A DNA stretch of 64,000 bases from assembly GCA_013414795.1 (NCBI GenBank), contig CP058732.1, positions 1 through 64,000 of the forward strand. Direction: 5' to 3'. A program made the translations under genes and the position numbers. Shown one piece after another: positions 49,105-57,735 of this stretch. This DNA comes from Candidatus Kapaibacterium sp. (GTDB lineage: Bacteria; Bacteroidota; Ignavibacteria; Kapaibacteriales; UBA2268). Position 1 is the stretch's first letter. Every line of letters begins with the position of its first letter. Below the pieces are notes generated by a model, which saw only the letters and a program-made list of their open reading frames with translations, was not told where the DNA came from and did not search any database.

Positions 49105-50137
49105 AAACCGTTGGTTACATCCCACCTATCGGAAAGCATACTGCTACCGATATCGAAATGGGATGGTGTATACTTCTGTGAACTCTGTTAGGAAAGCTAC
49201 GGGTTTAGTTTGGCATCCAAAAAATAAAAAATTAGCAATGGATATTTTAGAACATCGCATCCAAACGGAAGTGTTAGGCAAAAATTTGCAACGAACAAAA
49301 TACGTCCGCGATCTATTGGAGCGATTTTTTGCTGATAGAGTGTCCAAACTCGCACCGGCAACTCAAATTAGATATAAAAGAATAGTTAAGTATTTTTTCT
49401 ACGAAAATTGGCCTCTTTACGATGTGCAATTGATACGAACGAAAATACTTGAAAGAATGAATGAAATGACTAATTATAGTCTGTACTATATAAGAAAAAT
49501 GCTGACTGACATAAAGGGAATCTTTAATTATGGAATTGAATTAGAATGGATGGATAAAAATCCTATTGTTAACTCTATGTTGCCAACGATAAAAAAGAAA
49601 GAAGTAAGGGCGGTAACATCTGAACATATTGAAAAGTACAAAGAGTTTTTCCTATCCAAGAACAAAGAGCCGATGGCATTGGTTGTCGAGTTTGCATATT
49701 TAACAGCAATGCGGATTCAAGAGATAATAGATTTGACTTGGGAAGATATAAACGATAGGTTCTTTATTATCAAAGGGAAAGGGGGCAGAGATCGTGTCTT
49801 TCCTTTAAATCCTTTTCCAAGAGTAAAAGAGATTTTAACAAAGTTAAAGGAATTAGGGTTTGACCGACCAGGAATTTATCGAAGGCAGCAGACATTGGCA
49901 AAGAACCTAAAATTGGCGAACGATGAACTATCAATGCTATATCCAGAAATGCATTTTGAGAAGGTTACCTTTCACGTAATCAGAAAGGGAGCGATTAACA
50001 ACTGGCGCGCGCTGGGCGTGGAAACAGAGGTCAGGAATATGCTTTCTGGGCATACGCAAGCGGTCGAAAGAGATTATTATCTGGTTGTACCAGATGTAAA
50101 TTTGATAGAAAGCAAACTTACGAAAATTAAGTTATGA
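49079..50137 (+). CDS. int: Tyrosine integrase (352 aa)
   Basis: The tyrosine recombinase catalytic residues are all visible: R212 (TAMRIQEIIDLTW), K234 (KGKGGRDRV), H299-x-x-R302 (FHVIRKGA), H325 (LSGHTQAVE) and the nucleophile at Y333 or Y334. The N-terminal part includes the SAM-like core-binding domain. It would integrate and excise the phage at the tRNA-Val gene about 0.8 kb away. GGAGGGAG precedes the ATG. Use of an integrase is at odds with the otherwise Mu-like head genes. Confidence 0.95.
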   Translation: MPRYSQPSENRWLHPTYRKAYCYRYRNGMVYTSVNSVRKATGLVWHPKNKKLAMDILEHRIQTEVLGKNLQRTKYVRDLLERFFADRVSKLAPATQIRYKRIVKYFFYENWPLYDVQLIRTKILERMNEMTNYSLYYIRKMLTDIKGIFNYGIELEWMDKNPIVNSMLPTIKKKEVRAVTSEHIEKYKEFFLSKNKEPMALVVEFAYLTAMRIQEIIDLTWEDINDRFFIIKGKGGRDRVFPLNPFPRVKEILTKLKELGFDRPGIYRRQQTLAKNLKLANDELSMLYPEMHFEKVTFHVIRKGAINNWRALGVETEVRNMLSGHTQAVERDYYLVVPDVNLIESKLTKIKL

Positions 50138-50141
50138 GTTA

Positions 50142-50396
50142 TTAATTTTCTAAGTCTTGAAGTTGATCTTCTAATTCTTGGTTTTTGTCTTCGAGTTCAT
50201 TGATCTGCTCTTTAAGTTCATCAATCTTGGTTTCCATTTGTCTTAATTGTTCATTTTCATATTCAAGCTCTTGGATTCTTCTTCTTAATGCATCACAATC
50301 ACAATCTTTTGAGGTATTATCACAAAAGGTAGTAGAAATAATAAAAACCAAGACCAAAAATAATATAATACCCGAACGTTTTAATAATCTTAGCAT
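50142..50396 (-). CDS. Exported coiled-coil protein (84 aa)
   Basis: A signal peptide (LFLVLVFIISTTFC) is followed by a Glu/Leu-rich heptad coiled coil to the C-terminus. The site before the Cys is Phe, so it is not a classical lipobox. The gene overlaps nothing and is co-directional with the OB-fold gene at 50797, two bases apart. AAGGGAAA precedes the ATG. It lies between integrase and tRNA, so it is probably phage cargo. Function unknown. Confidence 0.65.
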   Translation of the reverse strand: MLRLLKRSGIILFLVLVFIISTTFCDNTSKDCDCDALRRRIQELEYENEQLRQMETKIDELKEQINELEDKNQELEDQLQDLEN

Positions 50397-50398
50397 AG

Positions 50399-50797
50399 TT
50401 ATTTCCCTTTAAGTTTCGTAATACTTCCGTCGGTAGCATCAATCTCGTTATAAAAAGTATAACGCCCAACATTTTTTTCTTTTTGAAAATAGCCAACGAC
50501 TTTAACTCTGTCACCATTAGACAGATTAAATCTGCCGAAAGAAAAAACTGTAATACTCGCCGATTCCCCCCGTAAATCGAAAGTAATGTAGGCGTTACCA
50601 CGTTTTGAAACTTTTGACTTAAAGTTTTCTACCTTGCCAACAACCTCAACCAGTTCTCCATCATAATTATCGGGATTTTCCAGAATGCTTTCGACGGTTG
50701 TCTTCGTTTGAGCAAGGACAAAGGAAAGACTGGTTATGAACAGTAATAGATAAAACAAAACTTTGTTACGGTGAGAGAGAGGGTTAGAAGTATTCAT
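50399..50797 (-). CDS. Exported OB-fold protein (132 aa)
   Basis: An N-terminal signal peptide (about residues 8-30, KVLFYLLLFITSLSFVLAQ) precedes a domain with VEVVGKVENFKSKVSKRGNA, YITFDLRGESASITVFSFGR and GDRVKVVGYF. This is an OB-fold of the tRNA_anti/YgiW-like type. The ATG at 50797 has GGAGGTAAAA upstream; the TTG start is rejected. It is likely periplasmic. It forms a two-gene unit with the coiled-coil gene. Confidence 0.75.
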   Translation of the reverse strand: MNTSNPLSHRNKVLFYLLLFITSLSFVLAQTKTTVESILENPDNYDGELVEVVGKVENFKSKVSKRGNAYITFDLRGESASITVFSFGRFNLSNGDRVKVVGYFQKEKNVGRYTFYNEIDATDGSITKLKGK

Positions 50798-50860
50798 TTT
50801 TACCTCCAATATTAAAAAAAACTAAAATAAAAAAAGAACTTGAAAAAAACAAAAAATAAT

Positions 50861-50985
50861 TAAGCAAAATGTAAGCAAAATAATATTAAAAAATTGGCAT
50901 TTTGGGGAAGGTTTAAAGGTTGTAACTGCTTGTAAATTAAGGTTTTTAAAGGTCGGCTGTGGGCTCTACAGGATTCGAACCTGTG
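50861..50985. other. Probable right attachment region at tRNA-Val
   Basis: The 3' end of the tRNA-Val gene (minus strand, 50961) faces the prophage. About 80 bp inside the prophage lies the direct repeat TAAGCAAAAT at 50861-50870 and 50872-50881, the form expected of integrase arm-type sites. The att core should be a tRNA 3' segment; its duplicate must lie outside the window on the left. Confidence 0.55.
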
Positions 50986-51035
50986 ACCTCTTCCGCGTCA
51001 AGGAAGCGCTCTAAACCAAGCTGAGCTAAGAGCCC
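50961..51035 (-). tRNA. tRNA-Val (anticodon GAC)
   Basis: This 75-nt gene folds into a standard cloverleaf. The 7-bp acceptor stem is GGGCTCT/AGAGCCC. The D stem is GCTC/GAGC. The anticodon stem is CTTCC/GGAAG around the loop TTGACGC, with anticodon GAC at 50997-50999. The T stem is ACAGG/CCTGT with a TTCGAAT loop. CCA is not fully encoded. It is the likely integration target of the phage. Confidence 0.95.
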
Positions 51036-51134
51036 AATCCGAAATACAAAATTGCAAAATTTTTATAAAATTTCCAAAAAATTTTTTTTCTCTTTTTTCT
51101 TCTTATACTTCTGAATTAGGCAAAAGTTGGAAAA

Positions 51135-52991
51135 ATGAAAAAATTGTTGTTTGCTGTTGTTGTTTTTGCTTTTTTAGCAAGCGTTGTCCACGCTGAATAC
51201 AAATTTACTGCAACAGCAAGTAGCACAACGGTTTCCGTTGGCGAACAGATTCAAGTTACCTTTACGCTAAACTCGACCAATGGCAAGAACTTCCAACCGC
51301 CTACGTTCAAAGGATTCACTGTACTGGCTGGTCCAAGCCGTTCGATGAGCACGCAAATCATAAATGGGCAAATATCAAGTTCGATGTCCTTCATCTACAT
51401 CCTCTCCGCCGATGTTGAAGGAACATTCACAATCGAGCCAGCCAAAATCACTGTCGACGGAAATGTCCTCCAATCCAACCCAATAACAATTAAAGTGGTT
51501 AAAGGCAACACAAGTCAACAACAACCGAACCAACCTCAAAGCCAGGGGAAAACTCTTTCCCAGCAAGCAGATGAAATTATCCGAGACAATCTGTTTATAC
51601 GCTTGATTGTCGACAAAAGCCAAGCATATCTTGGGGAAACAATTGTTGCAACTTATAAATTGTATGTCCATCCCGAACTAAACATTGTAAACATAAATGT
51701 CCCCAAAATGCCAAGTTTCAATGGCTTTTGGACCCAAGATTTTGGTATTAAAGAATTGAAGTTCACAACCGAAGTTATAAATGGAATACCCTATCGCGTT
51801 GCCGATTTGAAACAAGTCGTCCTCATTCCACAACAAAAAGGTACCTTGACAATCGACCCGATGGAAATTGAATTCATAGTTCGGTTGCTTGTTCGCCAGC
51901 AACCACAAAAGAAACGATTCCGCGACCCATTCGATATGCTGTTCGACGACCCATTTTTCAACGACCCGTTTTTCACCACACAATTCAAGGACTTTCCATT
52001 CACGGTGCGTTCCAAGCCAGTGTCGATTAAAGTAGTACCTTTGCCCTCGCCCGAACCCGAAAATTTCTACGGAGCAGTTGGAAATATGCAAATGAAAGCC
52101 TGGTTGGACAAGAACCAGGTGAAAACTGGCGAAGTTGCAACTCTTAAAGTGCAAATCTCTGGGAAAGGCAATTTGAAATTGCTTTCACCATTTCAACTGA
52201 ATTTGCCAGCGGATATAGACACATACGAACCCAAAGTTGTCGACAATACAAACGTTACACCTACGGGCGTCAGCGGTAGCATTACTTTTGAATATTATCT
52301 TGTCCCAAAAAATCCAGGGCAATTTAAAATTGACCCAATAAAGTTTGCATATTTTAATCTTGATAAGAAGGAATACGTAACGCTAACATCCGAGCCGTTT
52401 GTTCTAAATGTCGAAAAAGGAGCAACGACGCAAACTTTGGTTGCTAACATAAAGAAAGAAGATGTGCAATACATTGGAAAAGATATTCGATATATTAAAA
52501 CGAAAAGTTCGAATTTCAAGCGTGAAGGTGAAAGTTTCATTGTAAGTCCTTTGTTTTGGCTTTTGAATTTGGTTCCCGCTGGACTTTGGTTGCTTGTTTT
52601 CTGGTACGTAAAACGAAAGGAAAAAATCGAAGGGAATGTTGTACTGATGCGTCAAATCCGTGCTTCTAAAATTGCTCAAAAGTATTTAAAAAACGCAAAG
52701 AAATTGGTTTCAGATGGGCAAAAGGATTTGTTCTACGAGGAAACTGCCCGAGCCCTCTGGTCTTTCGTTGCAAACAAACTAAACATTAAGCCTACAGATT
52801 TAACAAAGGACAATATCAAAGAAGAGTTGTTGTCGAAAGTTGACGATGTTCAATTGGTGGACCAATTAATTGAGTTAATCAACAGCTGCGAGGCTGCAAG
52901 ATATTCTCCACAATTCGATAATGTTCCGCTCGAAAAAATTTATAATCAATCTGTGGATGTTCTGTCAAGACTGAGTGAGAAGTTGCTATGA
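51135..52991 (+). CDS. batD: BatD family protein (618 aa)
   Basis: A signal peptide (MKKLLFAVVVFAFLASVVHA) is followed by several beta-sandwich domains (YKFTATASSTTVSVGEQIQV; MPSFNGFWTQDF). One membrane helix (near residue 480, LFWLLNLVPAGLWLLVFWYV) precedes a cytoplasmic C-terminal domain. This is the layout of BatD oxygen-tolerance proteins. It is the first gene of the host bat cluster and overlaps the next gene by four bases. The role is in envelope stress tolerance with MoxR and VWA proteins. Confidence 0.92.
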   Translation: MKKLLFAVVVFAFLASVVHAEYKFTATASSTTVSVGEQIQVTFTLNSTNGKNFQPPTFKGFTVLAGPSRSMSTQIINGQISSSMSFIYILSADVEGTFTIEPAKITVDGNVLQSNPITIKVVKGNTSQQQPNQPQSQGKTLSQQADEIIRDNLFIRLIVDKSQAYLGETIVATYKLYVHPELNIVNINVPKMPSFNGFWTQDFGIKELKFTTEVINGIPYRVADLKQVVLIPQQKGTLTIDPMEIEFIVRLLVRQQPQKKRFRDPFDMLFDDPFFNDPFFTTQFKDFPFTVRSKPVSIKVVPLPSPEPENFYGAVGNMQMKAWLDKNQVKTGEVATLKVQISGKGNLKLLSPFQLNLPADIDTYEPKVVDNTNVTPTGVSGSITFEYYLVPKNPGQFKIDPIKFAYFNLDKKEYVTLTSEPFVLNVEKGATTQTLVANIKKEDVQYIGKDIRYIKTKSSNFKREGESFIVSPLFWLLNLVPAGLWLLVFWYVKRKEKIEGNVVLMRQIRASKIAQKYLKNAKKLVSDGQKDLFYEETARALWSFVANKLNIKPTDLTKDNIKEELLSKVDDVQLVDQLIELINSCEAARYSPQFDNVPLEKIYNQSVDVLSRLSEKLL

Positions 52992-53758
52992 AGAAATTAA
53001 TTTGGTTTTCGTTCGCAATTTTGTTTTTAACAAGTTTATCTTTATTTACAAAAAGCGATACAAGTATCGACTCCCTTTTTTATAAAGCAAATGAATACTA
53101 CGCCAGGGGCGAGTTCCAAAATGCAATCGAATTGTACCAAAAGATACTTTCCGAAGGTTTCCGCAGCAAAGAACTTCTTTTCAATCTTGGCAATTGCTAC
53201 TATCGATTGGGTGAATATCACAAAAGCATACTGTATTATGAAAGGGCAAAAATCCTCGACCCATTCGACGAGGATATAAATTTCAACTTACAAATGGCAA
53301 ATTTGCATACAGTCGATAAAATCCAAGAAATCCCGAAATTCTTCTTGAAACAATGGTGGGAAGACCTACGAGACAGTCTCGCCTCGAACCAATGGGCTAT
53401 CTTTTCGGTCATAACTATTTGGATTGCTTTTTCTCTTTTTTCAATATTCCTCCTTGTGTACAACAGCAAAGTCAGAAAAATTGCATTCTTTTCGGGAATT
53501 GTTTTCATCTTTCTTTTCTTGATGTCTACTTCGTTGGATTACAGCCGTTACAAGTATGAAACCAACCACAATTGGGCAATTGTGTTTAACATAAATGCAT
53601 ACATCAAAAGTTCGCCAGAAGAGTCATCGACCGACTTGTTCATCTTGCATCAAGGTACAAAAGTCGAAATAATGGACGAAATTGGTAACTGGTACAAAAT
53701 TCGACTCCCCAACGGGCACATTGGGTGGATAAAAAAAACAGATTTGGAACGAATATAA
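52988..53758 (+). CDS. batE: BatE-like TPR and SH3 domain protein (256 aa)
   Basis: After a signal peptide come two TPR units (residues about 28-100, including ANEYYARGEFQNAIELYQKI). Two membrane helices follow (near 140-185). A C-terminal bacterial SH3 domain then reads NAYIKSSPEESSTDLFILH, EIGNWYKIRLPNGHIGWI. It is coupled to batD by a four-base overlap. It belongs to the same envelope-tolerance cluster as a scaffold. Confidence 0.88.
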   Translation: MKKLIWFSFAILFLTSLSLFTKSDTSIDSLFYKANEYYARGEFQNAIELYQKILSEGFRSKELLFNLGNCYYRLGEYHKSILYYERAKILDPFDEDINFNLQMANLHTVDKIQEIPKFFLKQWWEDLRDSLASNQWAIFSVITIWIAFSLFSIFLLVYNSKVRKIAFFSGIVFIFLFLMSTSLDYSRYKYETNHNWAIVFNINAYIKSSPEESSTDLFILHQGTKVEIMDEIGNWYKIRLPNGHIGWIKKTDLERI

Positions 53759-53909
53759 TTATCAAACAATGTTTATATTTCAAGATTAAGACAATGATTC
53801 GTAATATATTCCAAAAATTTCAATTGCTTGTATTGATTTGATGAAAACCAGACTACTTTAATTAAATATTATATATTTAAAATCGTTTATTGCAATTAAT
53901 TTTTGTAGG

Positions 53910-54902
53910 ATGAATATGGTAGATATCAGGGAACTTAACGAGCGAATACAGAGGGAAAGTTCGTTTGTCGATGCTGTTCTTCTCGAAATCGGCAAAGTAA
54001 TTGTCGGACAAAAGAATATGGTCGAGCGACTACTTATCGGTTTGCTCTGCAATGGACACATTCTTCTGGAAGGAGTACCTGGGCTTGCCAAAACGCTTGC
54101 TATCAAGACACTTGCCTCGACAATCAATGCTTCTTTCAGTAGAATTCAGTTCACGCCCGACCTTCTACCAGCCGACTTAATTGGAACAATGATTTACAGC
54201 CAGAAGAACGAAACTTTTACCGTACGTAAAGGACCAATTTTTGCAAATTTTGTGCTGGCTGACGAAATCAACCGAGCACCAGCAAAAGTGCAAAGTGCTT
54301 TGCTGGAAGCAATGCAAGAGCGACAAGTAACAATTGGCGAACAAACATTCCAACTGCCCGACCCATTTCTGGTAATGGCAACACAAAACCCAATCGAACA
54401 AGAAGGAACTTATCCATTGCCCGAAGCACAAGTCGACAGATTTATGCTAAAAGTTGTTATTACATATCCAACGAGAGAAGAGGAACTTGCAATAATACGA
54501 GAGAACTTGGCACAAGAATTCCCAAAGCCAAACAAAGTCATCGAGCCAGAAGATATTGTTCGTGCTCGCTCGCTTGTCAAAGAAGTTTATATGGACGAAA
54601 AGATTGAGCAATACATCCTTGATATTGTTTTCGCAACAAGATACCCAGAGAAATATGGTTTAGAGAAAATTAAACCCTGGATAACCTATCCAGCCTCGCC
54701 ACGTGCCTCGATTTATCTTGCCCATTCCGCAAAAGCCTATGCATTCATCAAAAGGCGTGGATATGTCGTACCCGAAGACGTCCGAGCCTTGTGCCTCGAT
54801 GTCCTTCGCCATCGGATTGGCCTTTCCTACGAAGCAGAAGCAGAAAACGTTACCACAGAAGACATAATAAATGAAATCTTGAACAAGATTGAAGTTCCAT
54901 AG
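53910..54902 (+). CDS. MoxR family AAA ATPase (330 aa)
   Basis: The AAA+ features are clear: Walker A LEGVPGLAKT, the MoxR insert DLIGTMIYSQ, Walker B LADEINRAPAKVQSALLEAM, and sensor 1 MATQNPIEQEG. The protein is the chaperone partner of the DUF58 and VWA proteins downstream. The start is ATG at 53910; an ATG six bases later has a slightly better AGGA spacing. A 150-bp gap with no clear hairpin separates it from the batD-batE pair. Confidence 0.95.
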   Translation: MNMVDIRELNERIQRESSFVDAVLLEIGKVIVGQKNMVERLLIGLLCNGHILLEGVPGLAKTLAIKTLASTINASFSRIQFTPDLLPADLIGTMIYSQKNETFTVRKGPIFANFVLADEINRAPAKVQSALLEAMQERQVTIGEQTFQLPDPFLVMATQNPIEQEGTYPLPEAQVDRFMLKVVITYPTREEELAIIRENLAQEFPKPNKVIEPEDIVRARSLVKEVYMDEKIEQYILDIVFATRYPEKYGLEKIKPWITYPASPRASIYLAHSAKAYAFIKRRGYVVPEDVRALCLDVLRHRIGLSYEAEAENVTTEDIINEILNKIEVP

Positions 54903-54910
54903 TCGAAAAT

Positions 54911-55786
54911 ATGGAAACAACGGAACTTTTGCGAAAAGTTCGAAAGATTGAAATTAAAACCAGGAAACTCTCGCAGAATATTTTCTCGGGTCAATATCAT
55001 AGTGTGTTCAAAGGTCAAGGTATCGCATTCAGCGAAGTGCGTGAATACCAGATTGGCGACGATGTTCGTTTAATTGATTGGAACGTAACTGCTCGGTTCA
55101 ACCACCCGTTTGTAAAAGTATTCGAGGAAGAGCGTGAACTTACACTTGTCCTTTTGATTGACGTGAGCGGTTCCGAGTCCTTTGGAACAAGAGAAACATT
55201 CAAGCGTAATTTGATTGCAGAGGTTTCTGCCGTTCTCTCTTTTTCGGCACTGCAAAACAACGATAAGATTGGTGCAATACTTTTTTCGAACGATGTGGAA
55301 AGATTCATTCCCCCGAAAAAAGGTCGAACCCACGTACTCCACATTGTGCGAGAACTTCTTAATTACGAACCTAAAGTAAAAACAACGAATATTTCCAGAG
55401 TCTTGCAATTTGTTTTTAATTCAATCAAAAAGAAGGCAATTGTTTTCATCATTTCAGATTTTCTCGATTCTGGCTTCGAAGACGCTTTGAAAATTGTCGC
55501 CCGAAAGCACGACACAATCGCAATCCAGGTTGTAGACCAACGAGAAGGCGAACTTTTGCCCGTCGGGTTGATTTACTTGCAGGACGCCGAAACAGGCGAA
55601 TCTATTTGGTTCGACACAAACGACCCAAATGCACTTAAAAATTACAAAATATGGTGGCATTCCCGACAGTTGAAACTTAAAGAAATGTTTCAAAAGTACA
55701 AAGTCGACCATATCCAAATCAATACTGGCGAGTCATACATCGAACCACTGATTGAGTTTTTCCGTCGAAGAGGGAAAAGGACATAG
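54911..55786 (+). CDS. DUF58 domain protein (291 aa)
   Basis: The core motif SGQYHSVFKGQGIAFSEVRE, followed by YQIGDDVRLIDWNVTARF and the degenerate VWA segment LLIDVSGSESFG, marks the DUF58 family. This family pairs with MoxR in all bat-like clusters. It has no membrane segment. It follows moxR by eight bases. Confidence 0.94.
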   Translation: METTELLRKVRKIEIKTRKLSQNIFSGQYHSVFKGQGIAFSEVREYQIGDDVRLIDWNVTARFNHPFVKVFEEERELTLVLLIDVSGSESFGTRETFKRNLIAEVSAVLSFSALQNNDKIGAILFSNDVERFIPPKKGRTHVLHIVRELLNYEPKVKTTNISRVLQFVFNSIKKKAIVFIISDFLDSGFEDALKIVARKHDTIAIQVVDQREGELLPVGLIYLQDAETGESIWFDTNDPNALKNYKIWWHSRQLKLKEMFQKYKVDHIQINTGESYIEPLIEFFRRRGKRT

Positions 55787-55788
55787 AT

Positions 55789-56736
55789 ATGGGAAAACTC
55801 ATTGTAAAACTGTTAGCAGTATGTCTTTTGTTTGCAAATTCCCTTGCCCAGGCTCAAAATGTGAATGTCCAAGCCAAAATAGACACAAATTCAATATTCA
55901 TCGGCGACCATATCAAACTTTCGATAAATGTAATTTCCAAGCCACCAACTGAAATCATTATCCCAGAAATCAAAGATTCGTTGGGGAAGTTTGAAGTTGT
56001 CGAACATGGTAAAATAGATACCAGCAGAACCAACGATGAGTTGCGTCTTTCCCGCAATATAATACTAACTATTTTCGACACTGGGTATTATTTCGTGCCT
56101 TCGTTAAACATACTTTACTTAAAAAAGGATATAAATCAATTTGCAACTATTCAAACAGATTCGTTTCAAGTCTTTGTCAAAGGAATAGAAGTCGACACAA
56201 CCAAAGACATAAAAGACATTAAGGGAATAATAGAAGTTCCATACACATTTTGGGACTATTTGCCTTATATTTTGATTGGATTAGGCGTATTAGTAGTTGC
56301 ATACCTGGTATATTTCTTTTTGAAAAGAAAGAAAACCAAAGAGGAAATCGCAGAAGAATTGAAACTTCCCCCACACGTTGTTGCATTGAAAGAGTTGAAA
56401 GAACTGGACGCACAGAAACTTTGGCAACGAGGCGAAATCAAAGAGTTTCATATTCGATTGACAGAAATCATTCGTAAGTACATCGAACGGCGTTTCTCAA
56501 TTCCAGCACTTGAAATGATAAGTTCTGAAATAATCCAAAGTTTGCACCAGATTGACACAATCGACCCCAATCTTACAAGCAAACTTCAGCGTTCGTTTGA
56601 AATTTCCGACCTTGTGAAATTTGCAAAATTTGTTCCCTTGCCCGACGAACACACATTCTGTATGAAAGTAGCATACGAATTCGTCGAAGGTACAACTCCG
56701 AAAGAAGATGTTGAACAGCCGAAAGAAGAAAAATGA
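55789..56736 (+). CDS. Bat-cluster membrane protein with beta N-domain (315 aa)
   Basis: A signal peptide (about residues 1-22) precedes a beta-sandwich domain (AKIDTNSIFIGDHIKLSINV). One membrane helix follows (near 160-180, YLPYILIGLGVLVVAYLVYF). The cytoplasmic C-terminal helical domain reads RLTEIIRKYIERRFSIPALE. The layout resembles a short BatD relative. It overlaps the VWA gene by four bases. Confidence 0.85.
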   Translation: MGKLIVKLLAVCLLFANSLAQAQNVNVQAKIDTNSIFIGDHIKLSINVISKPPTEIIIPEIKDSLGKFEVVEHGKIDTSRTNDELRLSRNIILTIFDTGYYFVPSLNILYLKKDINQFATIQTDSFQVFVKGIEVDTTKDIKDIKGIIEVPYTFWDYLPYILIGLGVLVVAYLVYFFLKRKKTKEEIAEELKLPPHVVALKELKELDAQKLWQRGEIKEFHIRLTEIIRKYIERRFSIPALEMISSEIIQSLHQIDTIDPNLTSKLQRSFEISDLVKFAKFVPLPDEHTFCMKVAYEFVEGTTPKEDVEQPKEEK

Positions 56737-57731
56737 ACTTCGGGAACTATCATTTTGCAAATCCCGAATTCTTCTGGTTGCTCGTTTTGATACCAATTCT
56801 TGTGATTTGGTATTATTTCAAGCATAGAACTATCTTTGTCCCTTTGAAATTCTCTTCGCTCGAAGGTTTCCAAAGGACAAAGCCAAATCTCAAAGTTCGA
56901 CTTCGTCATCTTCCATTTGCTCTTCGATTGCTTGCATTAGTGTTTTTTATCATTGCTCTTGCCCGCCCACAAACTTCAAGTTCAGAGCGGGAAATCGAAA
57001 CCGAAGGCATTGATATCGTCATTACTCTCGATATTTCTGGCTCGATGCTTGCCGAGGATTTCAAACCCAATCGACTTGAAGCAGCAAAGCGAATTACAGA
57101 AAAATTTATCGACGCTCGGAAAAATGATAGGATTGGGCTGGTCATATTCAGTGCTAAAAGTTTCACCCAATGTCCGATTACAATCGACCACGCTGTCTTG
57201 AAAAACTTGTTGAAGCAAATCAAGTCGGGACTTATAGAGGACGGCACTGCAATTGGAATGGGACTTGCCACTGCTGTCGACCGCTTGAAAGATAGCAAAG
57301 CAAAAAGCAGAGTTGTCATTCTTATTACTGACGGAATTAACAATACTGGGATTATTTCCCCATTAACTGCTGCCGAACTTGCAAAGAACTTCGGTATTCG
57401 GGTTTATACGATTGGTGTTGGAACCATTGGAAAGGCTCCATATCCATTCCAAACACCTTTCGGAATTCAGTATATGAATGTCGATGTCGAAATCGACGAG
57501 CCGCTGTTGAAAGACATCGCTACTGCCACTGGTGGAAAATATTTTCGTGCGACAGACAATAAATCTCTCGAAAAGATTTACAACGAAATCGACTCGATGG
57601 AGAAAACAAAAATTAAACAAACTGTATTTACTTTATTTACAGACAAGCACTTTCCCTTTGTTCTTGCTGGTGCATTAATTCTTTTGTTGGAGATTCTATT
57701 GCGTCTACTTGTTTTTAGAAAAATACCATAA
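56733..57731 (+). CDS. batA: BatA/BatB-like VWA membrane protein (332 aa)
   Basis: Two membrane helices near the N-terminus and one at the C-terminus frame a VWA domain. The MIDAS residues are intact: TLDISGSM (D-x-S-x-S), a Thr in DGTAIGMG, and Asp in LITDGINN. It is the metal-dependent partner of MoxR in envelope maintenance. Only one VWA protein is seen; many relatives carry two. Confidence 0.93.
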   Translation: MNFGNYHFANPEFFWLLVLIPILVIWYYFKHRTIFVPLKFSSLEGFQRTKPNLKVRLRHLPFALRLLALVFFIIALARPQTSSSEREIETEGIDIVITLDISGSMLAEDFKPNRLEAAKRITEKFIDARKNDRIGLVIFSAKSFTQCPITIDHAVLKNLLKQIKSGLIEDGTAIGMGLATAVDRLKDSKAKSRVVILITDGINNTGIISPLTAAELAKNFGIRVYTIGVGTIGKAPYPFQTPFGIQYMNVDVEIDEPLLKDIATATGGKYFRATDNKSLEKIYNEIDSMEKTKIKQTVFTLFTDKHFPFVLAGALILLLEILLRLLVFRKIP

Positions 57732-57735
57732 TCCG

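Larger units (their letters stand above)
1..50960. mobile_element. Temperate phage, right-hand part, integrated beside tRNA-Val
   Basis: The prophage runs from beyond the left window edge to the tRNA-Val 3' end. The head module is Mu-like (gp29-like portal, gpF-like and gpG-like proteins, protease/scaffold, DUF1320, DUF1834), and there is a Mor-like activator. However, no DDE transposase or MuB-like ATPase is seen. A tyrosine integrase lies next to the tRNA instead. The tail genes visible (tube, chaperones, very long tape measure, no sheath) suggest a long non-contractile tail. Early, late and lysogeny modules are all present, and every core gene seen is intact, so the prophage may be functional. 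The left attachment site is outside the window. Confidence 0.9.
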
